In this document: one piece after another, positions 17,239-25,604 of the stretch
Layout of the letters: the number at the start of each line of letters is the position of its first letter
How positions within the stretch are numbered: the first letter of the stretch is position 1
Origin: Ovoidimarina sp050299695
GTDB taxonomy: Bacteria; Pseudomonadota; Alphaproteobacteria; Rhodobacterales; Rhodobacteraceae
Assembly (NCBI GenBank): GCA_050299695.1
Contig: JBNKWI010000005.1
Span: 8,474-72,473, forward strand
Direction of reading: 5' to 3'
DNA length: 64,000 nt
The notes under the pieces: generated by a model
The model's input: the letters and a program-made list of their open reading frames with translations, nothing else
The model's database searches: none
Told to the model about the DNA's origin: nothing
Position numbers and translations under genes: made by a program

Positions 17239-19128
17239 CTATACGTCGCCCCGGCGCCCTGCGCCAGCGCGTCCGGCCCCGGCCATGATCTCCGCCGCCC
17301 GGGCCAGCCGCGGCTCGCCGGCAAGACCCGCCGCCCCCACCGGCAGCCGCCGCCGCCAGTTCGGGTACTGATCCACCGTGCCCGGCAGGTTCGGCTGGTC
17401 GGCGACGTCGAGGATGTCCTCGATCTGCAAGGCCACCAGCCGCGACGGCGTGGCGCCGAGGAAGCCATGCAGCGTGTCCGGATCGGCCGGCGCCTCGCCC
17501 AGGACCGCGTCGAACCGCGCCACCTCGGCGGCCCGCTCCTGCGACAGCCAGGCGTCGTCGGCCGCATCCATCCCGCCGATCTGCCGTCGCGCCGAGATGT
17601 CGCGCCCCTCGCGCCAGCCGCGCCAGGTCGGCAGGTCGTGGGTGCCGAACGAGGTCAGCACCGCCTCCGGGTAGTCCGCCGCCGCCCGCCCGAGCTCGAA
17701 CATCGCCACCCGGCAGCCCAACACGCCGGACGCCTGAAGCGCGTCCTGCAACCCCTTGGGAATATTTCCAAGATCCTCACCGACGATCACAGCCCCCGCC
17801 CGCGCCGCCTCGATCCGCACCACGGCCAGCAACGCCTCGCGCGGCATCGTCACATAGGTCCCCGCGCCGGTCTGCGGCACCCAGAAGGCCCGCTCGAAGC
17901 CGAGGATATGGTCGACCCGCAGCATGCCTGCGAATTTGAGCTGCGCCCTGAGCGTCGCCGCCAGCGCCGCGAACCCGTCCGCCGCCAGCGCCCGCGGGTT
18001 GAACGGCGCCACGTGCCAGACCTGCCCGGTCTCGGAAAACGCATCGGGCGGCGCGCCCAGCGAGACGCCATAGGCGAAAGGCCCCGGGTCGCACCAGGTC
18101 TCGGCCCCGTTCGGATGGGTGCCCACCGCGAGATCGAGATAGAGCCCTTGCGCCATCCCGGCGTCCCGACCGGCAGCATCAACATCGGAAAGTTGTTTTT
18201 CTGCAAGGTATTGCAGCCAGGAGTGAAAGCGGATCCGCGCACCGTTCGCCGCCCGGAACGCCGCCACCTCGGGCGCCCCGGCCGATTGCAGCGCTAGGGG
18301 CCAGCGGTCCCAGCAGGGCCCATGGACCTCGGCCAGCGCCTCGTAGGTGGCAAAGGTCTCCAGCGCGGCACCTTCGCCTGCCAGATACGCGGCAAAGCCC
18401 GGATCCGCCCCGCCGCCCGCCTCGAACGCCGCCGAAAGCGCGGCCATCCGCGCCGCGATCGCCGCCGGATAGTCCACCAGGTCGCCGCCTGGCGCCGAAA
18501 CCTCGCCCGGCGCCCGGAGATGCATCACCGCGAAACGGCGCCGATGCGAGGGCGAGTAGGGGCTGATCGCCCCCGGATCCGTCGGAAGCCCGGCATGGAT
18601 CGGGTTGATCCCGACGAACCCGGCACCGAGCCCGCCGAGCGCGCGCAGCGCCTCGGCAAGGTCGCCATAATCGCCCAGCCCGCCGGTCGCCGCGTCGCGC
18701 AGCCCGTAGAGCGGCAGCACCACGCCCCAGCCCCGCGCCGGCAGCGGCAGGGCCGGCGGCGCGGAGAGCAACCAGCAACTCTCTCCGCCCGCCTCCAGCC
18801 GGTGCCGGCCCAGGGGAAGCGCCGGCAAGGCGCCCCCGCCCTCGAGCTCCGTCCCGTCCTCCAGAACCAAACGCCACGCGTCGGGCTCCAATGCCGGCAC
18901 GCACCCCACGGCCACGACGAGCCACTCCGGCAGCACCCGCGCCGCCCGCCGCGCCGCCTCCTCGGCCAGCGCCGCGTCGAACCCGCCATCGGCGCCCGCG
19001 ACATGGCCCAAAGCCGTGAGAATGGCCGAAAGCGCTTCCGGCGATGCCGTCCGATGCTGTCCCGTCTGATCCTGATAGTCCCGCGCGACGCCCTCCAGCG
19101 CGGCAAGCGCATCACGCGCGTCGGCCAT
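17239..19128 (-). CDS. malQ: 4-alpha-glucanotransferase (amylomaltase)
   Basis: GH77 enzyme that moves maltodextrin segments between chains; used in maltodextrin and glycogen turnover. The 629-residue protein contains GINPIHAGLP then ISPYSPSHRR, LYLDLAVGTHPNGAETW (nucleophile region), GMLRVDHILGF, VIVGEDLGNIPKG (acid/base region) and TSFGTHDLPTWRGW. The N-terminal third matches the longer bacterial MalQ type. It is first in a run with kdsD (7-base gap) and kdsB, a metabolically odd pairing. glgP at the right end of the window is a likely pathway partner. Confidence 0.93.
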   Translation of the reverse strand: MADARDALAALEGVARDYQDQTGQHRTASPEALSAILTALGHVAGADGGFDAALAEEAARRAARVLPEWLVVAVGCVPALEPDAWRLVLEDGTELEGGGALPALPLGRHRLEAGGESCWLLSAPPALPLPARGWGVVLPLYGLRDAATGGLGDYGDLAEALRALGGLGAGFVGINPIHAGLPTDPGAISPYSPSHRRRFAVMHLRAPGEVSAPGGDLVDYPAAIAARMAALSAAFEAGGGADPGFAAYLAGEGAALETFATYEALAEVHGPCWDRWPLALQSAGAPEVAAFRAANGARIRFHSWLQYLAEKQLSDVDAAGRDAGMAQGLYLDLAVGTHPNGAETWCDPGPFAYGVSLGAPPDAFSETGQVWHVAPFNPRALAADGFAALAATLRAQLKFAGMLRVDHILGFERAFWVPQTGAGTYVTMPREALLAVVRIEAARAGAVIVGEDLGNIPKGLQDALQASGVLGCRVAMFELGRAAADYPEAVLTSFGTHDLPTWRGWREGRDISARRQIGGMDAADDAWLSQERAAEVARFDAVLGEAPADPDTLHGFLGATPSRLVALQIEDILDVADQPNLPGTVDQYPNWRRRLPVGAAGLAGEPRLARAAEIMAGAGRAGAGRRGDV

Positions 19129-19278
19129 GTCTCCGGATCCCCGCTCACCGCCTGTCCGAAACGATAGAAACGCGGAAATCCAAGGGGTTCAATGGCGAAA
19201 AGCGCGCGTCCCGAACGCGTTTCGCGCCCGGGGCCCCTCAGCCACCGGGCGCGAAACCTGCTCTCCCCGACGCCGAGC

Positions 19279-19500
19279 CTATCCGGCCAGCGCCAATGCC
19301 TCGATCGTTTCGGCGTTCAGGCAATAGCCCGGTGCCCGGCCCGGTTCGGTATCGCCTTCGATCCGCGAAAGACGGCAAAGCTCGCCCTTGTCGCAATCGG
19401 CGCATCGGTCTGCCATGACGGCGTGCTCCTCCGGCGGCACGCGCACGCCCAGGGCGTCGCACATCGCCACCATCCGCCAGGCAGCCCCGGCACCGGTCAC
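19279..19500 (-). CDS. DUF6455-type small Cys protein (second of tandem pair)
   Basis: 73-residue product starting at a GTG that overlaps the stop of its neighbour (GTGA). It shares that neighbour's pattern: C-x2-C-x5-C (CADCDKGELC) followed by a YCLN segment near the C-terminus. The arrangement matches the small rhodobacterial DUF6455 family, probably a metal-bound or disulfide-stabilised helical protein of unknown function. Coupling and shared motif point to a duplicated pair. Internal ATGs exist (for example MVAMCD), so the GTG start is likely but not certain. Confidence 0.65.
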   Translation of the reverse strand: MTGAGAAWRMVAMCDALGVRVPPEEHAVMADRCADCDKGELCRLSRIEGDTEPGRAPGYCLNAETIEALALAG

Positions 19501-19757
19501 CGCCGCTCCGCCATCGCTTCGAGCGCGATCTTGTTGCGACAGTAGTCCGGCGCCGCCTTCACGGGTCCCACTTGCGCATCGAGCCAGCGTTCGCACGCGT
19601 CCGGCTTCGGGCATCCCAGGCATTCGAAGACGTGATCGTCGAGAACTTCCGGCGGCAACTCCCCGGATTGCACGCGGGTCTCGAGATCCACGCCGAGCGC
19701 GTCGCCCATCCGGGCGACAAGCCGTGCATGTCGTTCGAATCGGGATGCGTTGCACAT
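19497..19757 (-). CDS. DUF6455-type small Cys protein (first of tandem pair)
   Basis: 86-residue protein from the ATG at 19757, preceded by GGAGGG at good spacing. Its motif CLGCPKPDAC (C-x2-C-x5-C) and DYCRNKIALEAM near the end fit the rhodobacterial DUF6455 family. Function unknown; the cysteines could bind a metal or cofactor. Its stop overlaps the start of a shorter paralogue, so the two are made together. Confidence 0.7.
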   Translation of the reverse strand: MCNASRFERHARLVARMGDALGVDLETRVQSGELPPEVLDDHVFECLGCPKPDACERWLDAQVGPVKAAPDYCRNKIALEAMAERR

Positions 19758-19839
19758 GGCGGGCCCTCCCTGGCTCAATGCAGGGACAGGCTCTCACACG
19801 CGTCGGACGCGCGCCTTGATCGAGATCAATTCAGGGCTG

Positions 19840-20541
19840 TCAGAGCGACGCCGCCACGCGCCTCACGGTTGCGATTCGCTGGCCGTTCGGCGGATGGGTG
19901 CCGAGGAACTGGTTGCCCGGATCGGGAATGCGACTGAAATATTCCGCGCCGTGAACCGGATCGTAGCCCGCGCGCTTGGTGATCACCGTGCCCAGCGCGT
20001 CGGCTTCCAGCTCGAACTCCTTGGCAAAGCGCCGCGCGCCCACCGTGCCGCCGATGCGCTGCGCGGTCTGCACCGTCTCGGCGCTGCCACCGAGCACGGT
20101 CGCCACCACGCTGCCTAGGAGCGCGCCCTCGATCGCCTTCTGCTGGGTCTGCGGGATATGCCCCTCGATATGGTGCGACGCCTCGTGGCCCATCACGAAG
20201 GCCAGTTCGTCGGCATTCTGGACATCCGCGATCAGCGCCGCGGTGAAGCCCAGCACCGGCCGCCCGTTCTGGTCGAGCCGCTGATAGGCGTTGGGCGGCT
20301 CCCGCGGATCGTCGACGATCTCGATCTTGAAGTTGCAGTTCGTGCCCCGGGTCCGCTCGCGGCAGACCTGTTCGGCCACCGGCTCGACCCGCGCCACGAC
20401 CGCCCAGAACATCTGGAGCGAGCCGCGCGAGGGGACCGCGGAAGACTGGCTCGGGGGCGCCGCGCCGCCACCGTCCGCCACGACCACACCGTCGCAGCCG
20501 GCAAGCGCCACGCAGGCGCACAGGAGGGGAAGGATCCGCAT
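19840..20541 (-). CDS. M48-family zinc metalloprotease, lipoprotein
   Basis: 233-residue predicted periplasmic lipoprotein: a short leader ends in the lipobox LAGC (Cys16). The zinc motif HEASH is at 119-123 in FVMGHEASHHIEGH, with the third ligand region FELEADALG downstream. It ends shortly after THPPNGQRI, as in single-domain M48 peptidases (LoiP/BepA-like without TPR repeats). These proteins degrade misfolded outer-membrane proteins. The ATG at 20541 is chosen because it begins the signal sequence; the frame is open further upstream without similarity. Confidence 0.87.
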   Translation of the reverse strand: MRILPLLCACVALAGCDGVVVADGGGAAPPSQSSAVPSRGSLQMFWAVVARVEPVAEQVCRERTRGTNCNFKIEIVDDPREPPNAYQRLDQNGRPVLGFTAALIADVQNADELAFVMGHEASHHIEGHIPQTQQKAIEGALLGSVVATVLGGSAETVQTAQRIGGTVGARRFAKEFELEADALGTVITKRAGYDPVHGAEYFSRIPDPGNQFLGTHPPNGQRIATVRRVAASL

Positions 20542-20679
20542 TCTCTGCCTCTGATCTTCGTTTTCCGCGATGATACAGCCACGGGCGCCCGGGTCCAGCG
20601 GGAACTCCCCCGGCGGCGGCTTGCCCCGGCAAACCTGCCACGCTAGGCCCGGGAAAGGCAGCCAGCGGAGACCCGGGCC

Positions 20680-20919
20680 ATGTTCACCATCGAGCACGAT
20701 TTCGACGCCACCGTGATCACCCTGGTCGACGAACCCGCCGCACACCGCCAGGAAGACGTGATCGTCAACGCCTTCGACGATTGCGTGACGCTGGAACAGC
20801 TCGACCCGCGCAACGACACGGTGCTCACGATCACCCTCTCGCCCTCCCAGCTCCGCGACCTCGCCGCCGCGCTGAACCTGCCCGAGGGCGTCTACCGGCT
20901 CCGCCCGCCGAAGGGCTGA
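20680..20919 (+). CDS. Conserved-looking small protein, function unknown
   Basis: 79 residues, acidic, no signal peptide or membrane segment: MFTIEHDFDATVITLVDEPA at the start, then FDDCVTLEQLDPRNDTVLTI. It reads as a small alpha/beta domain. CGGAG lies nine bases upstream of the ATG. It is divergent from the protease gene and codon use looks native. I do not recognise a family. Confidence 0.6.
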   Translation: MFTIEHDFDATVITLVDEPAAHRQEDVIVNAFDDCVTLEQLDPRNDTVLTITLSPSQLRDLAAALNLPEGVYRLRPPKG

Positions 20920-21053
20920 GACCCTCAGGTAACACTTTGGCATTGCTTGGGTTTCACAACTCGGCAACGCCCCTTCGTCGCCACAGATTTGGCCAATTGC
21001 CCGCGTTAACCACGTTTCGGGTCACAGACCGAAATTACCTACGCGAGGCAGAC

Positions 21054-21659
21054 ATGAAGAAACTACCCTATCTGGCAGCCGCCCTCCTCCTGTGCGCGGG
21101 CGCCGCGCAGGCCGAGGATGGCGCCTATTTCGGTCTCGGGCTTGGCTACAGCTCGATGGAGTCAGATTGCGAGAAGGATTGCGGCGCCTTTTCCAACCTC
21201 GATACCGCAATCGTCGGCCTGACATTCGGATAACGGAAAGATAAGGGCACGGGCTTTCTGGCCGGCGAGATCGACGCCGACCTGAGCGGCGGCGGCGAGT
21301 TCATCGGCGAGGACCTCGGAAGGAGCTGCTACGTTGGGGCCCTCGCACCCTACTACTGCAAACACAACTCGACCATCCGCCTCCGCGGCGTGGCCGGAAC
21401 CGAACTCTCCCCGGGATTCGAGATGTTCGGCAGCCTCGGCTTGGCGGTGATTTCGGGCGAGAGCGCCGTCGCCCCGAACGCCCAGGCCAGCATCACCAGC
21501 ACCGGCTTCACCATCGGCGCGGGGCTGCAGCATTCCTATCCCACCGGCGCCACGGGCCGGATCGAACTGATCTACGACGAGGCAAACCAAAGCGACGAGC
21601 CGGACGGCTTTACCCCGACCTACAACGCCTGGACGCTGAAGGCCTCCTACCTCTTCTGA
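21054..21659 (+). pseudogene. Outer-membrane beta-barrel protein gene interrupted by one in-frame TAA
   Basis: A 202-codon reading frame with a TAA at codon 60 (21231-21233) and no shift. The first part has a clean signal peptide (KKLPYLAAALLLCAGAAQA) and the barrel-like start EDGAYFGLGLGYSS. After the stop the same frame runs on for 141 codons with alternating barrel strands (FTIGAGLQHSYP, GRIELIYDEAN) and ends in YLF, a typical outer-membrane C-terminus. Replacing TAA by a Tyr codon gives LTFGYRKDKGTGFLAGEID, a plausible strand and turn. It is a recent nonsense mutation, a sequencing error, or readthrough. Family: small OmpA/OmpW-like porin-type barrel. Confidence 0.8.
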
Positions 21660-21667
21660 GCCTCAGC

Positions 21668-21946
21668 TCAGTCGATCCGGAACACCTTGTCCCGCGACGC
21701 GGCTCCGCTCACCAGCGCGAGCCGCGTTTTCGCGACCCCCAGGGCCTTCGCCAGAAGCGCCTGCGCCGCCGCCGTGGCGCGGCCCTTCTCGGGCGGCTCG
21801 CCCACCCTTATCCGCACCGGGCCACCCGGCTCCGGCGGATCGATCCCGGCCCGCGCCGCGCCTGGCGTCACCCGCACGGCAATCTCCGCCCCCGCTCTTG
21901 CGAGATGCGTCAGGTCCGGTAGATCCTTTGCCTTGGGGCGCGCCAT
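21668..21946 (-). CDS. DUF167 (YggU-type) protein
   Basis: 92-residue cytosolic protein with the DUF167 hallmarks IAVRVTPGAARAGI, VRIRVGEPPEKGRATAAA and a C-terminal TRLALVSGAASRDKVFRI. The family is widespread and small; its biochemical role is unknown. Convergent with the broken outer-membrane gene and divergent from the deacetylase-like gene 29 bases away. Confidence 0.88.
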   Translation of the reverse strand: MARPKAKDLPDLTHLARAGAEIAVRVTPGAARAGIDPPEPGGPVRIRVGEPPEKGRATAAAQALLAKALGVAKTRLALVSGAASRDKVFRID

Positions 21947-21975
21947 GGCGCGAAACTAAATGGGGGACAGGCCCG

Positions 21976-23088
21976 ATGACCACCGGCTTCTTCTGGGACG
22001 AGCGCTGTTTCTGGCATTCGGGCGGCGCCTATGCGCTCACCATGGCGGTGGGCGGCTTCGTCCAGCCGCTCGCCGCGGGCGGGTTGCCGGAGAACCCGGA
22101 GACCAAGCGCCGTCTCAAAAACCTCATGGATGTCAGCGGTCTCTCCGCCGAACTTCATCTTTCCTCCGCAGATCCCGCCAACCGCGAGGACCTGCTCCGC
22201 ATCCACCCAGCGGGCTATCTCGACCGGTTCAAGGCCATGTCCGACGCGGGCGGCGGCGAGATCGGCCTCCGCACCCCCTTCGGGCCCGGCGGCTACGAGA
22301 TCGCCTGCCTCTCCGCCGGCCTCGCCAAATCCGCGCTCCTCGCCGTGCTCGACGGCAGGCTCGCGAACGCCTACGCCCTCTCGCGCCCGCCCGGACACCA
22401 CTGCTTGCCCGACTGGCCGAACGGCTTCTGCCTCCTCGCCAATATCGCGATTGCCATCGAGGCCGCCCGCGTAGCCGGCAAGGCAAGCCGCATCGCCGTC
22501 CTCGACTGGGATGTCCACCACGGCAACGGCACCGAGGCGGTCTTCTACGAAGACCCCGACGTGCTCACGATCTCCCTGCACCAGGAGCGCAACTACCCGC
22601 TCGACACAGGTGGCGCGGAAGATCGCGGAAAAGGAATTGGTTACGGAACGAACTTCAACCTCCCCCTGCCGCCCGGCGCCGGCCACAAGGCCTATCTCGC
22701 CGCGCTAGACCGGATCGCGCTTCCGGAGATCCGCGCCTTCGCGCCCGACGCCATCGTCGTCGCCTGCGGCTACGATGCCGGCGCCTTTGACCCGCTTTCG
22801 CGGATGCTCGCCACGCAGGAGACGTTCCGGGAGATGACACGCGCGACCAAGGCACTGGCCGAGGAAATCTGCGGCGGCAGGCTGGTCCTCGTCCACGAAG
22901 GCGGCTATTCCGAGGCCCACGTTCCGTTCTGCGGCCACGCCGTCATGGAAGAGCTCTCGGGCAGCGCGATCCGGGTGCCCGACCCCATGGCCGCGACCCT
23001 CGCCGCCCGCCAGCCGGGTCCGCAATTCGACCGTTTCATCGACGACTGGATCGCCGATCTCGCCCAAGGTTTCGGCCTCAGTGCTTGA
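21976..23088 (+). CDS. Class II histone-deacetylase-like amidohydrolase
   Basis: 370-residue zinc hydrolase of the HDAC/acetylpolyamine amidohydrolase superfamily. Visible catalytic features: RPPGHHC (His141-His142 charge relay), VLDWDVHHGNGT (zinc ligands Asp179 and His181), CGYDAGAFDPL (third ligand Asp) and VLVHEGGYSE with the active-site Gly-Gly-Tyr. The bacterial class II members with WDERCFWH near the start deacetylate polyamines or other small acetylated amines; the substrate is inferred from family only. The start at 21976 has GGGGGAC upstream. Followed by a nitroreductase after 48 bases. Confidence 0.9.
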   Translation: MTTGFFWDERCFWHSGGAYALTMAVGGFVQPLAAGGLPENPETKRRLKNLMDVSGLSAELHLSSADPANREDLLRIHPAGYLDRFKAMSDAGGGEIGLRTPFGPGGYEIACLSAGLAKSALLAVLDGRLANAYALSRPPGHHCLPDWPNGFCLLANIAIAIEAARVAGKASRIAVLDWDVHHGNGTEAVFYEDPDVLTISLHQERNYPLDTGGAEDRGKGIGYGTNFNLPLPPGAGHKAYLAALDRIALPEIRAFAPDAIVVACGYDAGAFDPLSRMLATQETFREMTRATKALAEEICGGRLVLVHEGGYSEAHVPFCGHAVMEELSGSAIRVPDPMAATLAARQPGPQFDRFIDDWIADLAQGFGLSA

Positions 23089-23136
23089 CCGGCCCGGCCG
23101 CGATACCGACATGACCCGGACGACACTGGAGATCCG

Positions 23137-23715
23137 ATGCCCAATCCGAACCCCGAGGCCCTGGCCTTCCTGCTCTCGCGCCGCTCGACCCCGGCCAAGA
23201 CCCTGACCACTCCGGTGCCCGGCCGCGCCGCGCTGCGTCCGATCCTCGAGGCCGCCGCGCGCAGCCCCGACCACGGCAAGCTCGAACCCTGGCGCTTCAT
23301 CGTGCTGGAACGCGGCGCGCTCGAACGCCTCGCCGCCGCCGTGCCCGCCCGGGGCGCCGCGCTCGGGATCGGGCCCGAGAAGATCGACAAGATGCAGTCC
23401 CAGTTCGCCCAGGCCGACCTCGCCGTCGCCGTGGTGGCCCGGCCGCAATCGGTCGCCAAGGTGCCCGAGATCGAACAGGTGCTCTCCGCCGGCGCGGTCT
23501 GCACCGCGATGCTCAACGCCGCGCTCGCGTCGGGCTGGGGCGCGAACTGGCTTTCGGGCTGGGCCACGCACGACCCGGCATTCGTCCAGTCGGAACTCGG
23601 CCTCGCCGAGGGCGAGTTCATCGCCGGCCTGATCCATATCGGCACCCCGCGCAACGCCCCGCCCGAGCGCCCGCGCCCCGATCTCGACGCGATCACCACC
23701 TGGCTCGACGCATGA
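23137..23715 (+). CDS. Nitroreductase-family flavoprotein (YdjA-like)
   Basis: 192-residue FMN-dependent oxidoreductase. Typical features: FLLSRRSTPAKTL, EAAARSPDHGKLEPWRFIV (FMN binding) and ALASGWGANWLSGW. The size and short form resemble the YdjA/TdsD-type minimal nitroreductases. Physiological substrate unknown. Its stop overlaps the ATG of the next gene (ATGA), so it is coupled with the EI24-like membrane protein. Confidence 0.88.
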   Translation: MPNPNPEALAFLLSRRSTPAKTLTTPVPGRAALRPILEAAARSPDHGKLEPWRFIVLERGALERLAAAVPARGAALGIGPEKIDKMQSQFAQADLAVAVVARPQSVAKVPEIEQVLSAGAVCTAMLNAALASGWGANWLSGWATHDPAFVQSELGLAEGEFIAGLIHIGTPRNAPPERPRPDLDAITTWLDA

Positions 23716-24422
23716 TCCTCGACGCCTTCCTCGCCGCCCTGGCCCAGCTCACCGACCCGCGCTTCCGCGCCGTGCTCCTGAAGGGGCTGGGCCTCACCGT
23801 GGCGCTGCTCGCGGGCCTCTCCTGGCTCGTCGCGGCCGGGCTCGGCTGGCTCCTGCCCGACACGCTCAGCCTGCCCTGGATCGGCGAGATCGGCTGGATC
23901 GACGACGCGGTTTCCTGGGCGGCGATCCCCCTGATGCTGGTCTTCTCGGTGTTCCTGATGGTGCCCGTCGCCTCGGCCTTCATCTCGCTCTTCCTCGACG
24001 AGGTGGCCGACGCGGTGGAGGACCGCCATTACCCGGGCCTGCCGCCCGCAACGCCCCTCGGCCTCGCCGAGGGGCTCCGCGATGGGCTCTCCGCCATGGG
24101 CGTGCTGATCGCCGCGAACCTCCTGGCGCTCATCGCCTATCTCTTCCTCGCCCCCGTCGCACCCTTCATCTTCATCGCGCTGAACGGCTTCCTCCTCGGC
24201 CGCGAATACTTCCAGCTCGTCGCGCTCCGTCGCCTCGGCCGCGCCGGCGCGAAGGCCGCCCGCCGCCGCCACGCCGCCACGATCTGGGCCGCCGGCGCGC
24301 TGATGGCCGCACCGCTGACGCTGCCGGTGGTGAACCTCTTCATCCCGATCCTCGGGGTCGCGACGTTCACCCATCTGTTCCACAGGCTGGAAAGCCGCGT
24401 GCGGTCCGCGCAAACTGGGTAG
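23712..24422 (+). CDS. EI24/CysZ-like membrane protein
   Basis: 236 residues with about four to five membrane segments (28-50, 72-95, 128-165, 195-225). The features SLFLDEVADAVEDRHYPGLPP and FNGFLLGREYFQLVALRR-like segment (here LNGFLLGREYFQLVALRR) match the EI24 domain also found in the sulfate transporter CysZ. Whether it carries sulfate is not clear; alphaproteobacterial members are usually just called EI24 proteins. Coupled to the nitroreductase by ATGA overlap; a hairpin follows 24 bases after the stop. Confidence 0.85.
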   Translation: MILDAFLAALAQLTDPRFRAVLLKGLGLTVALLAGLSWLVAAGLGWLLPDTLSLPWIGEIGWIDDAVSWAAIPLMLVFSVFLMVPVASAFISLFLDEVADAVEDRHYPGLPPATPLGLAEGLRDGLSAMGVLIAANLLALIAYLFLAPVAPFIFIALNGFLLGREYFQLVALRRLGRAGAKAARRRHAATIWAAGALMAAPLTLPVVNLFIPILGVATFTHLFHRLESRVRSAQTG

Positions 24423-24446
24423 AACGAAACGAAATTCCTTTTCCAA

Positions 24447-24469
24447 GGACCAACCCCGGCCGTTGGTCC
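24447..24469 (+). terminator. Hairpin after EI24-like gene
   Basis: GGACCAAC (24447-24454), loop CCCGGCC, GTTGGTCC (24462-24469): a perfect 8-base-pair stem just past the stop, without a T-run. Confidence 0.5.
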
Positions 24470-24492
24470 GCTGGCGACAACAAGGTGCAAGC

Positions 24493-24627
24493 CGGGCGAG
24501 CCCCTGCCCGTGGGTTGGCGCAGCAACGAATGTGCAGGGCACTTTATGGTGCAACTCCGCCGTACAATCGTTCGGCGCGGAACCACACCAAAGCGCCAGC
24601 CCGCCGGGACGGGCAGGCGCTCGCCCG
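24493..24627. repeat. Dispersed inverted-repeat element, family A copy 2
   Basis: Left arm CGGGCGAGCCCCTGCCCGTG (24493-24512) and right arm ACGGGCAGGCGCTCGCCCG (24609-24627) are inverted copies about 96 bases apart. The same arms occur at 61681-61822, and one arm at 41-60. The interior next to the left arm (GGCGCAGCAACG ... CACTTTATGGTGC) also matches the window start read in reverse. This occupies most of the gene-free stretch 24423-24779. Confidence 0.75.
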
Positions 24628-24725
24628 GCGCCTTCGGCGCTATTCGGGCGGGGGCAAACAGATACGCTGCTCCATCCGGCCTCCACACCCGCCTAAGTCA
24701 AGCTCCCGGTGACTCGACCGAAGGA

Positions 24726-24771
24726 CGGAATTTTCCAAAAATTCCGGCCCGGAAAATGTGAATTTTCCGGG
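24726..24771 (-). terminator. Two tandem perfect hairpins downstream of mce-DUF1467
   Basis: Stem 1: CCCGGAAAAT (24748-24757) with ATTTTCCGGG (24762-24771), 10 base pairs, loop GTGA. Stem 2: CGGAATTTT (24726-24734) with AAAATTCCG (24738-24746), 9 base pairs, loop of three. They begin 9 bases past the DUF1467 stop on the minus strand and probably end that operon. Confidence 0.6.
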
Positions 24772-24779
24772 TCCCCGCC

Positions 24780-25067
24780 CTACCCGTTCTCGCTCGACGC
24801 GGGATCCATCCGCCCGAACCAGTCCAGATCCTCCACGGTGATCCAGCCCGACAGGATCACCCCCGCGATCACCGCCCAGACCACCACCGAGATCGCCGTC
24901 ACCAGCCGCGCCTTCTTGCCGAGATCGAACTCCGCCGGCGCGCCCTCGTGGGTGCCCGGCACCACCTCGCCCCGGTCGGCCTGGGTCTCAAGCCGGATCG
25001 GCAGCACCACGAACAGCACCAGGAACCAGATCACCGCGAAGAGGACGATGCCGGAGACGACGTTCAT
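24780..25067 (-). CDS. DUF1467 inner-membrane protein
   Basis: 95-residue protein with two membrane helices (about 4-24 and 55-75) joined by a polar loop RLETQADRGEVVPGTHEGAP, which is the DUF1467 signature found in many alphaproteobacteria. Function unknown. Its ATG overlaps the stop of the epimerase gene (ATGA), a linkage that suggests a shared transcript rather than shared chemistry. Confidence 0.88.
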   Translation of the reverse strand: MNVVSGIVLFAVIWFLVLFVVLPIRLETQADRGEVVPGTHEGAPAEFDLGKKARLVTAISVVVWAVIAGVILSGWITVEDLDWFGRMDPASSENG

Positions 25068-25468
25068 GCCTGTTCCAGCTCGATCAGCGTGCCGGTGAAA
25101 TCCTTCGGATGCAGGAACAGGACCGGCTTGCCATGGGCACCGATCTTCGGCTCGCCCGAGCCCAGCACCCGCGTCCCCTCCGCCTGCAGCTTGTCGCGCG
25201 CGGCAAGGATGTCGTCGACCTCGTAGCAGATATGGTGGATCCCGCCCGAGGGGTTCTTCTCCAGGAATCCGGCGATGGGCGAGCCCTCGCCCAGGGGGTG
25301 CAGAAGCTCGATCTTGGTGTTCGGCAGCTCGATGAAGATCACCCGGACGCCGTGATCGGGCTCGTCCTGCACCGCGCCCACCCTGGCGCCCAGCGCGCCC
25401 CGGTACTGCGCCGCCGCGGCTTCGAGATCGGGCACCGCGATGGCGACATGGTTCAGTCGTCCGATCAT
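25064..25468 (-). CDS. mce: Methylmalonyl-CoA epimerase
   Basis: 134-residue vicinal-oxygen-chelate enzyme that interconverts (R)- and (S)-methylmalonyl-CoA, needed for propionyl-CoA to reach succinyl-CoA. Features: GRLNHVAIAVPDLEAA (metal His), FIELPNTKIELLHPLGEGSPI, GGIHHICYEVDDI (second metal His) and VLFLHPKDFTGTLIELEQ (Glu ligand). Length is standard. It could serve the propionate arising from DMSP or acrylate handled by acuI at 60.6 kb, an inference across the window. Confidence 0.93.
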   Translation of the reverse strand: MIGRLNHVAIAVPDLEAAAAQYRGALGARVGAVQDEPDHGVRVIFIELPNTKIELLHPLGEGSPIAGFLEKNPSGGIHHICYEVDDILAARDKLQAEGTRVLGSGEPKIGAHGKPVLFLHPKDFTGTLIELEQA

Positions 25469-25604
25469 GCTGTTCTCTCCTCGGATCCGTTCGCTGGCGC
25501 GGTTATGAGCGCCCGCGCCACGGGAGGCAAGCGCACGCGCCAGGGTTAACCGCTCCTTAGGCAGTTTCGACGTTCACTCTGCGGGTCTGCACCTGGAGGG
25601 ACCG

